The translations under genes were made by a program, and so were the position numbers. Below, piece after piece: positions 24,619 to 34,772 of a stretch of DNA of 64,000 nucleotides; position 1 is the first letter of the stretch; the number at the start of each line of letters is the position of its first letter. The stretch is from Tomocerus qinae (Eukaryota > Arthropoda > Collembola > Entomobryomorpha > Tomoceridae), in the NCBI GenBank assembly GCA_020055645.1, contig CM034547.1, positions 1,550,001-1,614,000 on the forward strand. Reading direction: 5' to 3'. The notes beneath the pieces are model-generated. The model saw only the letters and a program-made list of their open reading frames with translations. It was not told the origin of the DNA and searched no databases.

Positions 24619-26476
24619 ATGAGTAAAAAGGTGGCAAAGGTTTCTTCGAAGCTGCTGGAAAACCTAAATTCTGGAAAGAAGAGAAAATTGAATATTCTAA
24701 GCTGGAAAGATCAAGTGGCCCAGTCCAGCAGAAATGAAGGAGAACCATATCAAGGAAGAAATGGAATGCTAAACCCTCCAAGAATACCTCCCCAACTAGA
24801 CGTAATTCTTGAATAATAATTAAGAAATTGTCATTCTTTGTATTATTTAATATATTAAAAGTAACTAGAGGAAACGTTTCTTGGCCCAGATCTGCTCTCA
24901 AGGGTGTCAAAAGGAAGGATGTCATTCTATCAATGTAGAGAGAAAAGTAGAACTATTCCAACAATTTTGGAGTACTGGAAATTATGATTCGCAGACAAGT
25001 ATCCTATCTCGGTACATTCGAAAAATGTCTAAAGCAGATGAAAATAATCGTTTACGTCAATTTTACTGTTATTTCCTCCCGGATACTTCTGGATTTCAGA
25101 TGACGGTATGCAAAAAAACGTTTTTGCGAGTTTTCGGAATAGGCAAAAAGCGAGTAGAAGTTTTACAGAAAAAGATCTCGTCTGGAATCCTAAATTTTGC
25201 TGATAAAAGGGGCAGCCATGAAAACTACAGACGGTTTCCGGAAAATGGTTGGAATCTAATACATGCACATATTCAAAGTTATGAGACTTCCTGTAGCCAC
25301 TATTCCAGAAGCAATGGTGACCCTACTCGACAATACCTAGCGAGGGACTTGTCCATATCACGAATGTTCCGCGACTTTGTTGAATTGTATGATGAAGCTG
25401 CGGACTGGGAGTGGGCCTACCGAACATGCTTCAAGGAATTAGGACTCAAGTTTGCTGCTCTCAAGTCTGACACATGTGGAAGATGTGATCTCTATGAGTC
25501 TCAAATCCGTAATCATGATGGTTCCGAAGCTGAGCTAGAAGAATTTTGGACTACAAAAATGGAACATCATCTACTAGCTGAAAATGCTTATCAATGTCTC
25601 CGTGATGATACAGAGCAGAGCAGAATAGATCCTGATTTTGTAACTATTTGTGTTGATTTGCAAGGTGTTTTACTTTGTCCCCGTTTAACGAATTCAGAAT
25701 ACTATTACCAAAGAAAGTATACGTGCTACAATTTAGCGATTAACAACCCCGCAGAAGATCAAACTACGATGGCTTTTTGGCACCAAGCAGAAGCAAGTCG
25801 TGGATCTTCGGAAGTCGCTTCGTGCGTATATAGGTATCTCATTGAAAATTATCGAATCTTAGAGGAAGGAGATAAGCGTATTTTGACCATATACTCTGAT
25901 CGCTGCGTTGGTCAAAACAATAACTTTATTGTTTTAGTCATGTACATGTTGCTAATTCGTCAAAATCGTTTCTCCGAAATACGGCAAAAGTTTATGACTA
26001 CAGGCCACAGCTTTTTACCTTGCGACAGACTGTTTTCCTTGATTGAGAAGAAGATGATGAAGGCTACCATCCATAAACCTGATGATTATATCAGTGTTAT
26101 TCAAGAGTCCAGAGTAGAGAAGCCTTATACTGTACAAAGAATGCTACAAGACGACTTTTTAGATTTTATGAATCTTTCTAATCAAGTGGTTCGTCCAGGA
26201 ACCCTGAAAGTTACGCAAATCATGTATGGTCTACTTACATCAGCCAATATTAATTTGCTCCAAACAAAATCTCACCTGTGGGATGAGGAGTGGCAACATC
26301 ACGTGTTGCAATTCAATGCAAATTTTGGTCTGCAGCCAGTACAAAGACTTTACCATTTCCCACTTCCTATTGCCGCAGCCTTGCAAAAGGATTTAAAGGA
26401 TATGATCCCTTTTCTAAATTCGGAATCTCAAGTGTTTTGGAGAAATTTCTGGGAAACTTATAATCAACAGGCTTGA
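24619..26476 (+). CDS. Probable transposase, Sola-like/DUF7869-like DDE protein, two exons, 589 aa
   Basis: Exon 1 24619-24801 (MSKKVAKVSS..., basic), intron 24802-24889 (GTAATT...CCCAG), exon 2 24890-26476. The junction is phase 0 and gives ...RIPPQLD-ICSQGCQ. Exon 2 was open without internal stop. Seen motifs: Cys-rich start (CSQGCQKEGC), KKTFLRVFGIGKKRV (helix-turn-helix-like), CGRCD (Cys257/Cys260), CVDLQGVLL (Asp317), YSDRCVGQNNNF (Asp398), GHSFLPCDRLFSLIEKK (His434, Asp440, Glu447). The spaced Asp-Asp-Asp/Glu set, the GQN and GHS motifs and the location between inverted repeats argue for a DNA transposase with an RNase-H-like core. The 611-aa protein at 56439-58458 has the same order. 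An intact frame suggests recent activity. A domesticated host gene is less likely because the TIRs are still visible. Confidence 0.75.
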
Positions 26477-26721
26477 AATATCCTATTTAAAGAAAACCTT
26501 CAGTTCGTCTTCAGTTCCCATGTTAATATTGCATTGTATAGTATTATCTAAGAATCTAAGGTTCATTCGTCATTATTGTTTTATTTAACAGATTGATTCG
26601 TTTTTCATAAGCTTACCCCGTCTGGTCACTATAAAATAAATTATTTGTTTACAAATATCTAAGCCCCTTTTACTATTGAATGAGTCATTTATCTTTACTT
26701 AATACACCCGATGGCTTAAAT
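26477..26721. other. Transposon 3' flank and right TIR up to MULE insertion
   Basis: Non-coding. Contains the right arm of the host transposon, reading TAAGCCCCTTTTACT...TTATCTTTACTTAATACACC, then the first copy of the MULE target GGCTTAAAT (26713-26721). Confidence 0.65.
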
Positions 26722-26753
26722 GGTATTGGGAATTTTCACATCTAAAGTTTTAC

Positions 26754-26890
26754 ATCCTGGGGTAGTGAAGTTTTACAACCAGCCACTGCAGTTTTACAAC
26801 CATGCACTGCAGTTTTACAACCGGCTACTGAAGTTTTACAACCAGCCACTGCAGTTTTACAACCACAAACGGCAGTTTTACAACCTTTCA
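26754..26890. repeat. 21-bp tandem repeat in left MULE arm
   Basis: About six copies of AGTTTTACAACCNGCCACTG. The mirror array is at 28786-28925 in inverted orientation. Confidence 0.8.
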
Positions 26891-28339
26891 AATGTAATGA
26901 ACTCAAAGTTTGGTAAAACCTAAATAAATGCTTAATAATTATATTAAGACGAAGTTTGGTTTTTAACCGACGGAATTGTGCATTATTGCTAAATTCTCGT
27001 ACGTAAATGCTCCATTCAAATCCAAAAGGATGGTAGAGATTATGGTTGTATTTACATACTCTGATATCATGTTAGTTTGGATTTTTAACTTTTCTGGATT
27101 TTGGTTAGAAACAATATCTTAATATTATACATTTTTGCACACTTTTTTCCTTTTTCAAACTAGGCTATGACTATGTGGAATTTTAGTACCACAGAGCCAC
27201 AGAATATATCTTGTAAGTCCAGTAAAACTGTCCAATCCAAAATTTTGATTTCCTGAAAGGTATTTTTTCGCCCATTCACTGCATTCTATCCTATCATCTC
27301 AAATTGAATAGGACTGGGTTTAGAAGGCCGAAAAAAACGCCTAGCTAAAAATAGGCAGGAAAGCAATGTGTAATATGCATTTCATAAGCGCCTGCGTATT
27401 TCGTTTTGAGAACACACTACCACACGTTCATACATAGATAGAAATATACGACAGGTAAAATTATTGCTTTATCAAGTGTACAAGTCTACAATATAGAGAG
27501 AAATTACATTTTTTCAATATTTCCAATAAGGATCTTTTGAAATTACTGCGACGAATTTGACAGGCTTCTATACGGCTTCGAAGGAAATCTCTCATTCAGC
27601 AGAGCTCCTTGTTGTCTAAAAACTGCACTTCTCACCAACTTTTGCACGAATTACAAAATCTATTGTTATAAAATAATGCTATTAGTCACTGTCAACCGTG
27701 ATGCTATTGGACACGAGCTATGTAAGCTGGTTTTCCTCACGGCAACAGTAGTATTTAGCACTCTTTGATATAAACTTTTGAAGGGCTGCACAAGGTTATG
27801 GTAATTTTCACATTAGGGCGGGCTTAAAATACTTTTATTTTCGGCTACAAAAACATGACTACGTTCTAATTCTAATCTATCTTTAGGGCCCATTAAATAT
27901 GTAATATGATGTGTTTGCACAGCGTTATAATAATTTTCCCTTCAGGGTGAGCTTTAGAAGCTGGCAAAATTACAGTTGCTAAGGTATTTATTTTATGAAA
28001 ATATCTAACCCCCTTATTGTATTAAAGCAGTCATTGATGCAAGCGGTAGCAGTTTTGTAAAATAGCAGCATGGCTAGTTTTGTAAAATCAGTTAGAGGAA
28101 AAGAAAAATTAGTGTGAATTATTCGCAAGGAGGTGGAATAGAAGAATCGTACAATTTTTTAAACGCAAACATTCCAATCTAAAATTAACACAATTAATTA
28201 ATTTACAAATATAAAAATATTTACGTGCTGCCAGTGTCAGTAATGACAAGCTGACAAATGCATTTAATAAAAATCATCATATATACGATATATATATATT
28301 ACTTCAATATTCATACAAATGATGCATAATTAATTTTTC

Positions 28340-28549
28340 TCACCTTGCAGGCTCCTCCGGAATGTGTTCGTGTTCCTTGATTTTTTCTATTCCACCTCCT
28401 TGCGAATAATTGACTTTTCCCTTACAATTAGGTCTTCTCTTGCAAACCCAATAAGAACCACCATGCTTATAATCCTTCACATGACAATAAACGAAACCAC
28501 TGAAAGCTAATTTTTCTTTTCCTCTAACTGATTTTACAATACTAATCAT
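28340..28549 (-). pseudogene. FLYWCH zinc-finger fragment of a MULE transposase
   Basis: A 69-codon frame with GFVYCHVKDYKHGGSYWVC, then RRPNCKGKV and KEHEHIPEE: the F-x-Y...W-x-C...C...H-x-H spacing of a FLYWCH zinc finger, a DNA-binding module common at the N-terminus of Mutator-like transposases. A deleted copy of the same exon lies inverted at about 28070-28145. No downstream catalytic domain is present, so this is a remnant. Confidence 0.65.
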
Positions 28550-28785
28550 GCTGCTATTTTACAAAACTGCTAAACTGTATTGTACTTCAGTTCTGATTTC
28601 TCGTCTACAAGTTTACTTTCATTGTATGTAAATACAACCATAATCTCTACCTACCTTTTGGATTTGATTGGAGCATTTACCATAATGCACCATTCCGTCG
28701 GTTAAAAACCAAACTTCGTCTTAATATAATTATAAGCATTTATTTAGGTTTTAACAAACTTTGAGTTCATTACATTTGAAAGGTT

Positions 28786-28925
28786 GTAAAACTGTCGTTT
28801 GTGGTTGTAAAACTGCAATGGCTGGTTGTAAAACTTCAGTAGCCGGTTGTAAAACTGCAGTGCATGGTTGTAAAACTGCAGTGGCTGGTTGTAAAACTTC
28901 ACTACCCCAGGATGTAAAACTTTAA
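28786..28925. repeat. 21-bp tandem repeat in right MULE arm
   Basis: Inverse of the array at 26754-26890: GGTTGTAAAACTGCAGTGGCT-type units. Confidence 0.8.
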
Positions 28926-28970
28926 ATGTGAAAATTCCTGGATCCGGCTTAAATACTTATTTATTACAAA

Positions 28971-29203
28971 CAGAAGTACTTTAATTCCAAAATTTATTTG
29001 TTTTTCGTGCCCGCTCTCTTAGGACTTGGCCATCTAATCCTTTCGATAATAATGTCATAAAATACTCAGGGAACAAAAAAGTACCATTAAAAAGGTATAG
29101 GAGTAAGTTTTAAAACAGCAGTCCTTTTTTGTCTTTTTACCTTTTTTGTATCAGCGTGCCCCAATTACATCCACTTTACATGTAAATAAGGTAAAAAAAA
29201 TAA
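28971..29203. repeat. Miniature repeat flank of a LINE insertion
   Basis: Contains AAAACAGCAGTCCTTTTTTG, the inverse of CAAAAAGGACTGCTTT at 33960, and ACTTTACATGTAAATAAGG as at 17635. The LINE copy 29204-33956 thus seems to have inserted into a small inverted-repeat element whose halves now flank it. Confidence 0.45.
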
Positions 29204-30145
29204 GCGTATTTTAAGAATAGGTGGAGGAGTATCGGTATACGTTCGTGACAGACTACCTAGTAGGTGTTTGACTGACATTGAAATACCAGAAAACGTTGAG
29301 GCAGTCTGGATCTATGTAAGACCTACTAAAGGACCAGGCACTATCCTTATGGGAAACGTGAACCGACGGATGGGGCCCATTTCGATATATGTTTTTGACA
29401 CTTATATAGTGGTCAAAAGTGAAGAAGGAAAAACTCTGAATGTTGACACTTCGGGAGATAATGGGGGTCAAAGGTCAGCATTCCATTCCCTTATGACGTC
29501 CGTCGTGCCGTACGTCATTCGAAAGGCCTCACTTTCCTGAGTCCAAAAATACCACACACTTGACCTCTGTGACCGATAGGTCAAAAGCTATTAGCGAAAG
29601 AGTAGACATAGTTTAGTATTTATTGTATACTAGTATATTACCCGTCCTACGGACGGGGCAAAAATGAGTGGGTTTATAATAATATACTCAGTGTTTGGTG
29701 CTTAATGTCACCGAAATGGCGAATGTTGCCGGTGGTACCCCGTCGGAATGTAACATTCAGTGAGCGCAAAGCATATGCATTACAAAACATGAAGTTAGTT
29801 GATAATCAACCAAGTGAAAAGTGCCAAGAGAGTGCAATTGGTCTAAAGAATCCTATTGATTCAATGACCTATGCGGGTTTTCATTTAAAACGACAAACTG
29901 CTTTGCAGCTTTTATTATCATTATTCAATTATCGTCATTTATGTACGGACTCAGACAAACACACTAGGAAAATATCTTTAATGACAAGCCTTCAAATACG
30001 AAGACGTCGGCTGGACATTTGCCACCCAGGGCAGGGGGAACGTGGACCCCTCTTCGCTTGCTGCCCCACAGGGGTTGCTACAACCCACGGGCAGTACATT
30101 TGGTAAGTAAGTATAATAAGTATGACTAGATTGGGATGTATGGCT

Positions 30146-30185
30146 AACCTAACCTAACCTAACCTAACCTAACCTAACCTAACCT
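30146..30185. repeat. Interstitial telomeric repeat (AACCT)8
   Basis: Eight perfect AACCT units, the complement of the arthropod telomere repeat TTAGG, inside the fold-back core. Confidence 0.85.
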
Positions 30186-30317
30186 ATAACTAGATTGGGA
30201 TGTATAACTAGATGGGGATGTATGACTAGATGGAAATGTATGACTAGATGGGGATGAATGACTAGATGGGGATGTATGACTAGATGGGGATGTATGACTA
30301 GATTGGGATGTATGACT

Positions 30318-30342
30318 AACCTAACCTAACCTAACCTAACCT
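30318..30342. repeat. Interstitial telomeric repeat (AACCT)5
   Basis: Five perfect AACCT units, again bordered by the 18-bp satellite. Confidence 0.85.
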
Positions 30343-31310
30343 ATGACTAGATTGGGATGTATAACTAGATGGGGATGTATGACTAGATGGGGATGTATGA
30401 CTAGATGGGGATGTATGACTAGATGGGGATGTATGACTAGATGGGGATGTATGACTAGATGGGGATGTATGACTAGATGGGAATGTATGACTAGATGGGG
30501 ATGTATGACTAGATGGGAATGTATGACTAGATGGGGATGTATGACTAGATGGGGATGTATGACTAGATTGGGATGTATGACTAGATGGGGATGTATGACT
30601 AGATGGGGATGTATGACTAGATGGGGATGAATGACTAGATGGGGATGAATGACTAGATGGGGATGTATGACTAGATGGGGATGTATGACTAGATGGGGAT
30701 GTATGACTAGATGGGGATGTATGACTAGATGGGGATGTATGAGTAGATGGGGATGAATGACTAGATAGGGATGTATGACTAGATGGGGATGTATGACTAA
30801 ATGGGGATGTATGACTAGATGGACAAGTGTATTGGATATCTTCGGCCTTATATTTCGTAATGCATATGCTTTGCGCTCACTGAATGTTACATTCCGACGG
30901 TGTACCACTGGCAACATTCGCCATTTCGGTGACATTAAGCACCAAACACTGAGTATATTATTATAAACCCACCTACCTTTTGCCCCGTCCGTAGGACGGG
31001 TAATATACTAGTATACAATAAATACTAAACTATGTCTACTCTTTCGCTAATAGCTTTTGACCTATCGGTCACAGAGGTCAAGTGTGTGGTATTTTTGGAC
31101 TCAGGAAAGTGAGGCCTTTCGAATGACGTACGGCACGATGGACGTCATAAGGGAATGGAATGCTGACCTTTGACCCCCATTATCTCCCGAAGTGTCAACA
31201 TTCAGAGTTTTTCCTTCTTCACTTTTGACCACTATATAAGTGTCAAAAACATATATCGAAATGGGCCCCATCCGTCGGTTCACGTTTCCCATAAGGATAG
31301 TGCCTGGTCC

Positions 31311-33823
31311 TTACCTTATAGTGTATCAGGAATCGCAGTATGTGGAATCTACTACCCCACTCCTAACAAAAGTGTCAAAAATGTAAATGGTGATAGGGCT
31401 ACATTTACGGAAATTCGTAATTTTCTCCAATGCTCTATAGATCTCATAAGACTAAGAAACCGAAGTACTGGAATAATAATAGCCGGAGATTTTAATGACT
31501 ACGATACCGCAAATGTAAGTAGAAATTCTGGTCTTGTACAAATAGTCAAATTTCCCACATTCCACAAGAATGACGGTACAATGTCTAGTCTTGATAAAAT
31601 ACTCACCAACCTATCACACTATTATGAAAGCCCACAAATACTACCACCGTTAGGAAATTCCAAACACCTATCTATAGTATGTAGGCCAAAAGAGACCCGG
31701 AGTACATCTAAAAGTAAAATTAAGAAATTTTCCAGGCCCCTTACTGAGTTAGGAAAGGCAACCTTCAATGATTTCTTAAGAATTGAAACCTGGGAAGAAG
31801 TCCTTAATTCAGAAAACGTAAATAAAAAAGCAGAGGTATTTACCAACAAAATACAAAAGTATTACGAGCAAAGTTTTCCACTCAAAATCAAAATAGTTGA
31901 TAATAAAAATAAAATCTGGATGACACCCCGTATAAAACAACTTGTGGCAAAAAAGAACAGGTTATACCGAAAACGAAATTCAAAATGGAAATCTGTTCGA
32001 AATTTAATTAATCGCGAAATAAAGATAGCTAAGTCTTTAGTTCGTAAGAACAATTCCGAATTAATAAGCAAATATAATAAATCTTGGCATAACTTAATCA
32101 AAAAACTGTGCAATACAGACAACGATCCAAGCTCACTATTCAATACTATATCCCTGATTGTAGACAGTGAATCCCCTCCAACACTACAGGAGGCCTTGGA
32201 CATTGTTAACAGTCAATTTACCAAAAATGCCACTACTTATAAGGGGTTACCAGACAATTATTTACCCAAAGTAAGAATTGAGTCGAGCGTACCGTCCAAG
32301 CTATCGGAATACGACGTACATGCTATTATATGTAAAATGAAGACAGATAAAGCGGTACCATTAAATACAATACCAATTACACTAATCAAAGAATTTGCTA
32401 TAGAATTAAGTTACGTACTATCACACATAATGAATAATAGTTTTAATGACTGTATCTTCCCCGAGGTATGGAAAACAGCAACGGTTACAGCCCTACCAAA
32501 AGTAAATAAAATACAATCATTAAATGATCTCCGACCAATCTCAATTACTAGTCCCTTTTCTCACATGCTTGAATCTGTGATGTATGAAAGACTAAACAAT
32601 CAAATAGGTACGTGTATTAGCAAAAACCAATTTGGTTCCCAGAAAAAATGTAGTACTGTGCACTATCTTGTACAGATAATGGATTTCGTTCTTTCTGGCC
32701 TAGAAAAATCGGGTACCATAATTATAGTATACGTATTTGATGTTACCAAAGCATTTGAGTTCTTGGACCACCCTTTACTAATAGATTACCTATACCACGA
32801 ATGTAAAGCTGATTTGCACACTATATTATGGCTCGCAAGTTTCCTGAGCAAAAGAAAACAGAATGTAAAGTGTGGGAATCAGTTATCTAATACACAAGAA
32901 TGTAGCTGTGGTTGTCCACAAGGCACAAAGACAGGAGGTTTGTGCTTTTTGGCCCAAATTAATCCTGTATTGTCTAAATTTGAAAAAAATATAGCGGAGA
33001 ATTTTTCTCGTTAGCCGGTTTCGTTGACGATACGGTAGTGGCAGAGAAAGTTGTAGATAAAACTCCCCAAGGACAACAAATGCTAGATGACTTTTCTAAA
33101 TGGGTAAAGGAAAGAAAAATGAGTTTCAATCCTAAAAAGTGTGGGTATTTGGTACTAGATTTTAGTAAAAACAAATCTGTAAGTAATGAATGGAAATTTT
33201 TAATTGAAGGAGTGGAAATACCAAGGTTAGAAAACACCAAATTATTAGGGGTCACCATAACGGTAGAACTTAAATGGGACTGTCACGTTAATAACATAAT
33301 CGAACAGGCATCCTCTAAAATGTTCATCATCCATAACTTAAAAAGGTATGGATTTCACAAAGACGAACTACTACAAGCGTACATATGCTATATAAGACCA
33401 ATTCTAGAGTATGCCTGTGTTGTTTGGGGTCCCGGTTTAACGAACAAATTAAGCTTAGAAATAGAGAATGTACAAAAACGCGTAATTTCTATTGCGCTAG
33501 GGTTAAAAATAAGCGAATCGGAATACGATAATCGGTGTGAACAACTAGGGATTCAAAGACTTGACCAACGAAGACAATATTTATTACAAAGATTTGGACT
33601 ACAAGTCATAAATTCCGACCGATTTCGAAATATGTTACCTACGTACCACACCACAAAGGAAACTAGAACCAGACAGGCTAAAAAATTTCTGTTAAAACCC
33701 TTAGGAGCAAAAATTAAAAAAAGATATGAGAACTCAACTATACCGACTATCACTAAAATGATAAATGAATTATATGTACAAGATAAGATTTGTTTTAGTA
33801 ATGATATTGTATTCAGAAAATAA
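31311..33823 (+). pseudogene. LINE family B ORF2: endonuclease, RT, C-terminal domain
   Basis: The open stretch to 33014 has GIIIAGDFNDY, MTPRIKQLVAKKNRLY, PEVWKTATVTALPKV, LNDLRPISITSPFS, NQFGSQKKCSTVHYL, YVFDVTKAFEFLDHPLL and CGCPQGTKTGG. It then shifts frame at a T-run near 32995-33010 and continues with LAGFVDDTVVAEKV, ECAC-like VVWGPGLTNKL and the tail ending NDIVFRK. The catalytic loop is F-V-D-D where family A has F-A-D-D. Copy 2 has no frameshift at the T-run, so this break is private. Dead copy. Confidence 0.85.
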
Positions 33824-33960
33824 TCTTAAATTAAATTATAATAATAATTAAGTTATCTGTCCTATTAATGTTATGTAACAGGAGTACTAATCCAACTGTA
33901 TGTTGCCAGTCTTCTTTTCTGAATAAAACCACATACATACATACATACATACATACATAC

Positions 33961-34772
33961 AAAAAGGACTGCTTTCTTTAAAAAAGAAAAGTAGTAATTT
34001 TTTACTTTGTAAAAAAGGAGTTTTTGTTCTCTGAAAATACTGCTGTTGGGGACCGACTTCTACGCGGACATCACTCGGATTATTGAAATACTGTATTCTT
34101 AAAAGACTCCTAAAAAGTACTTTCTCTCCAATGATTATGGCAGACATTAACTTTTTATTATTTTAGATTTTCCCTTCTAAGAACTTCTATTGGCGACTCT
34201 TGTGCTAAGTTCACAAATCAGTTTAATTTTCAAAATTTTTAATATTAGTTATCTGCAAAGCAATCTTAAGATTATATTGCATGAACAAGCTACACTGCAA
34301 ATTGTATTAGCTATGGCATTAGGAGTCCTTTAGAGGAGTAAATTGTTTTAGGAGTGTTAGGAGTCGATCCATGTAACCAAAATACTTCTATTCACCATAT
34401 TATAGGCTATTCACTATATACAGGTAATGTAGTTAGGGTCACAAGGTTAAAGGTTGTAGAGATTTTTTAATCAAATCAGCTCTTTTTGTAATCACATGCA
34501 GACTTTCCTTTCAAAAGTGTCTCCGATGTCTCTCGTTCAGCCCGACTTTTGGTTAAACCAAATTGTGTAGTAATAAGTTATTTATTGGCGTACGGGGTTT
34601 TGACTGACAGAATAAATGCCTACATGTCCATAATTAAACATCATCCGATCCCCATGCAGTACAACATCAACTATACTACTATTATATTATTAGTCCTTCA
34701 TTCCTCAAGTTCATGTTTGTATAGGCCTACACTATCCACACTCTTCACACGCGAGAAGCATGAAAAGGGCTT
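33961..34772. other. Repeat flank and gene-free interval before the receptor pseudogene
   Basis: 33961-34020 carries CAAAAAGGACTGCTTTCTTT, a relative of the repeat at 17763. From 34020 to 34772 I see AT-rich sequence with short GGAGT/TTAGGAGT iterations near 34320-34370 but no gene. The true first exon of the receptor may lie here, unrecognised. Confidence 0.4.

Larger units (their letters stand above)
26722..28945. mobile_element. MULE-like element with >300-bp inverted repeats and FLYWCH remnants
   Basis: Flanked by GGCTTAAAT at 26713-26721 and 28946-28954 (9-bp duplication). Ends GGTATTGGGAATTTTCACAT and, on the opposite strand, GGATCCAGGAATTTTCACAT. Both arms contain a 21-bp tandem repeat (AGTTTTACAACCAGCCACTGC-like) and continue through GACGAAGTTTGGTTTTTAACCG. 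Deeper in the right arm is a FLYWCH zinc-finger frame, and deeper in the left arm an internally deleted copy of the same exon in opposite orientation. No MULE catalytic domain remains, so it is non-autonomous. Confidence 0.8.
24161..28959 (+). mobile_element. TIR DNA transposon with spliced 589-aa DDE-like protein; carries two nested insertions
   Basis: Inverted ends pair over roughly 75 bp. Left TAAGTATTTAGGCCATCTGG...AAGTAAAGATAAAT, resumed after a MITE with GACTCATTC...AGTAAAAGGGGCTTA. Right, on the opposite strand, TAAGTATTTAAGCCATCGGG...AAGTAAAGATAAATGACTCATTC...AGTAAAAGGGGCTTA. The right arm is split by a MULE 14 bp from its end. Between the arms is one gene (24619-26476) of the same kind as the one in the element at 56188. 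Without insertions the element is about 2.4 kb. A clear target duplication was not found, so the outermost bases are approximate. Confidence 0.75.
30118..30830. repeat. 18-bp tandem satellite (ATGACTAGATGGGGATGT)
   Basis: Nearly head-to-tail units of 18 bp with G/A and T/A variants, interleaved with AACCT blocks. Open frames across it, such as the VIHPHL-type on the minus strand, are artefacts of 18 being divisible by three. Confidence 0.9.
29331..31310. mobile_element. Fold-back element, ~450-bp inverted arms, no target duplication
   Basis: Begins GGACCAGGCACTATCCTTAT and ends with the reverse complement. Arms extend to about 29790 and 30855 with few mismatches, including TATATTACCCGTCCTACGGA and ATGTCACCGAAATGGCGAAT. 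Removing exactly 29331-31310 rejoins the LINE frame (...RPTK|LPYSV...) with no duplicated bases. The core holds an unclassified stretch (29800-30110), an 18-bp satellite and two telomere-like blocks. No transposase is visible. Confidence 0.75.
29204..33956 (+). mobile_element. LINE family B, copy 1, 5' truncated, interrupted by a fold-back element
   Basis: Starts inside the endonuclease (RIGGGVSVYVRDRL near 29217), is interrupted at 29331-31310, resumes with SVSGIAVCGIYYPTP, IIIAGDFNDYD, then RT and C-terminal domains to 33823, and ends in (ACAT)n at about 33928-33960. A second copy lies inverted at 37294-39858. It is distinct from family A in sequence. Confidence 0.88.

Noticed and set aside
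28083-28145. Possible second zinc-finger gene
   Set aside because: It is an internally deleted, inverted copy of the FLYWCH exon at 28340-28549.
30336-30935. 199-codon frame with VIHPHL repeats (and the TRWGCM-type frame on the other strand)
   Set aside because: Product of an 18-bp satellite read through in a multiple of three; overlaps the fold-back arm.
33887-34147. 86-codon minus-strand frame
   Set aside because: Partly (TACA)n translation at its end, no similarity; flank repeat.
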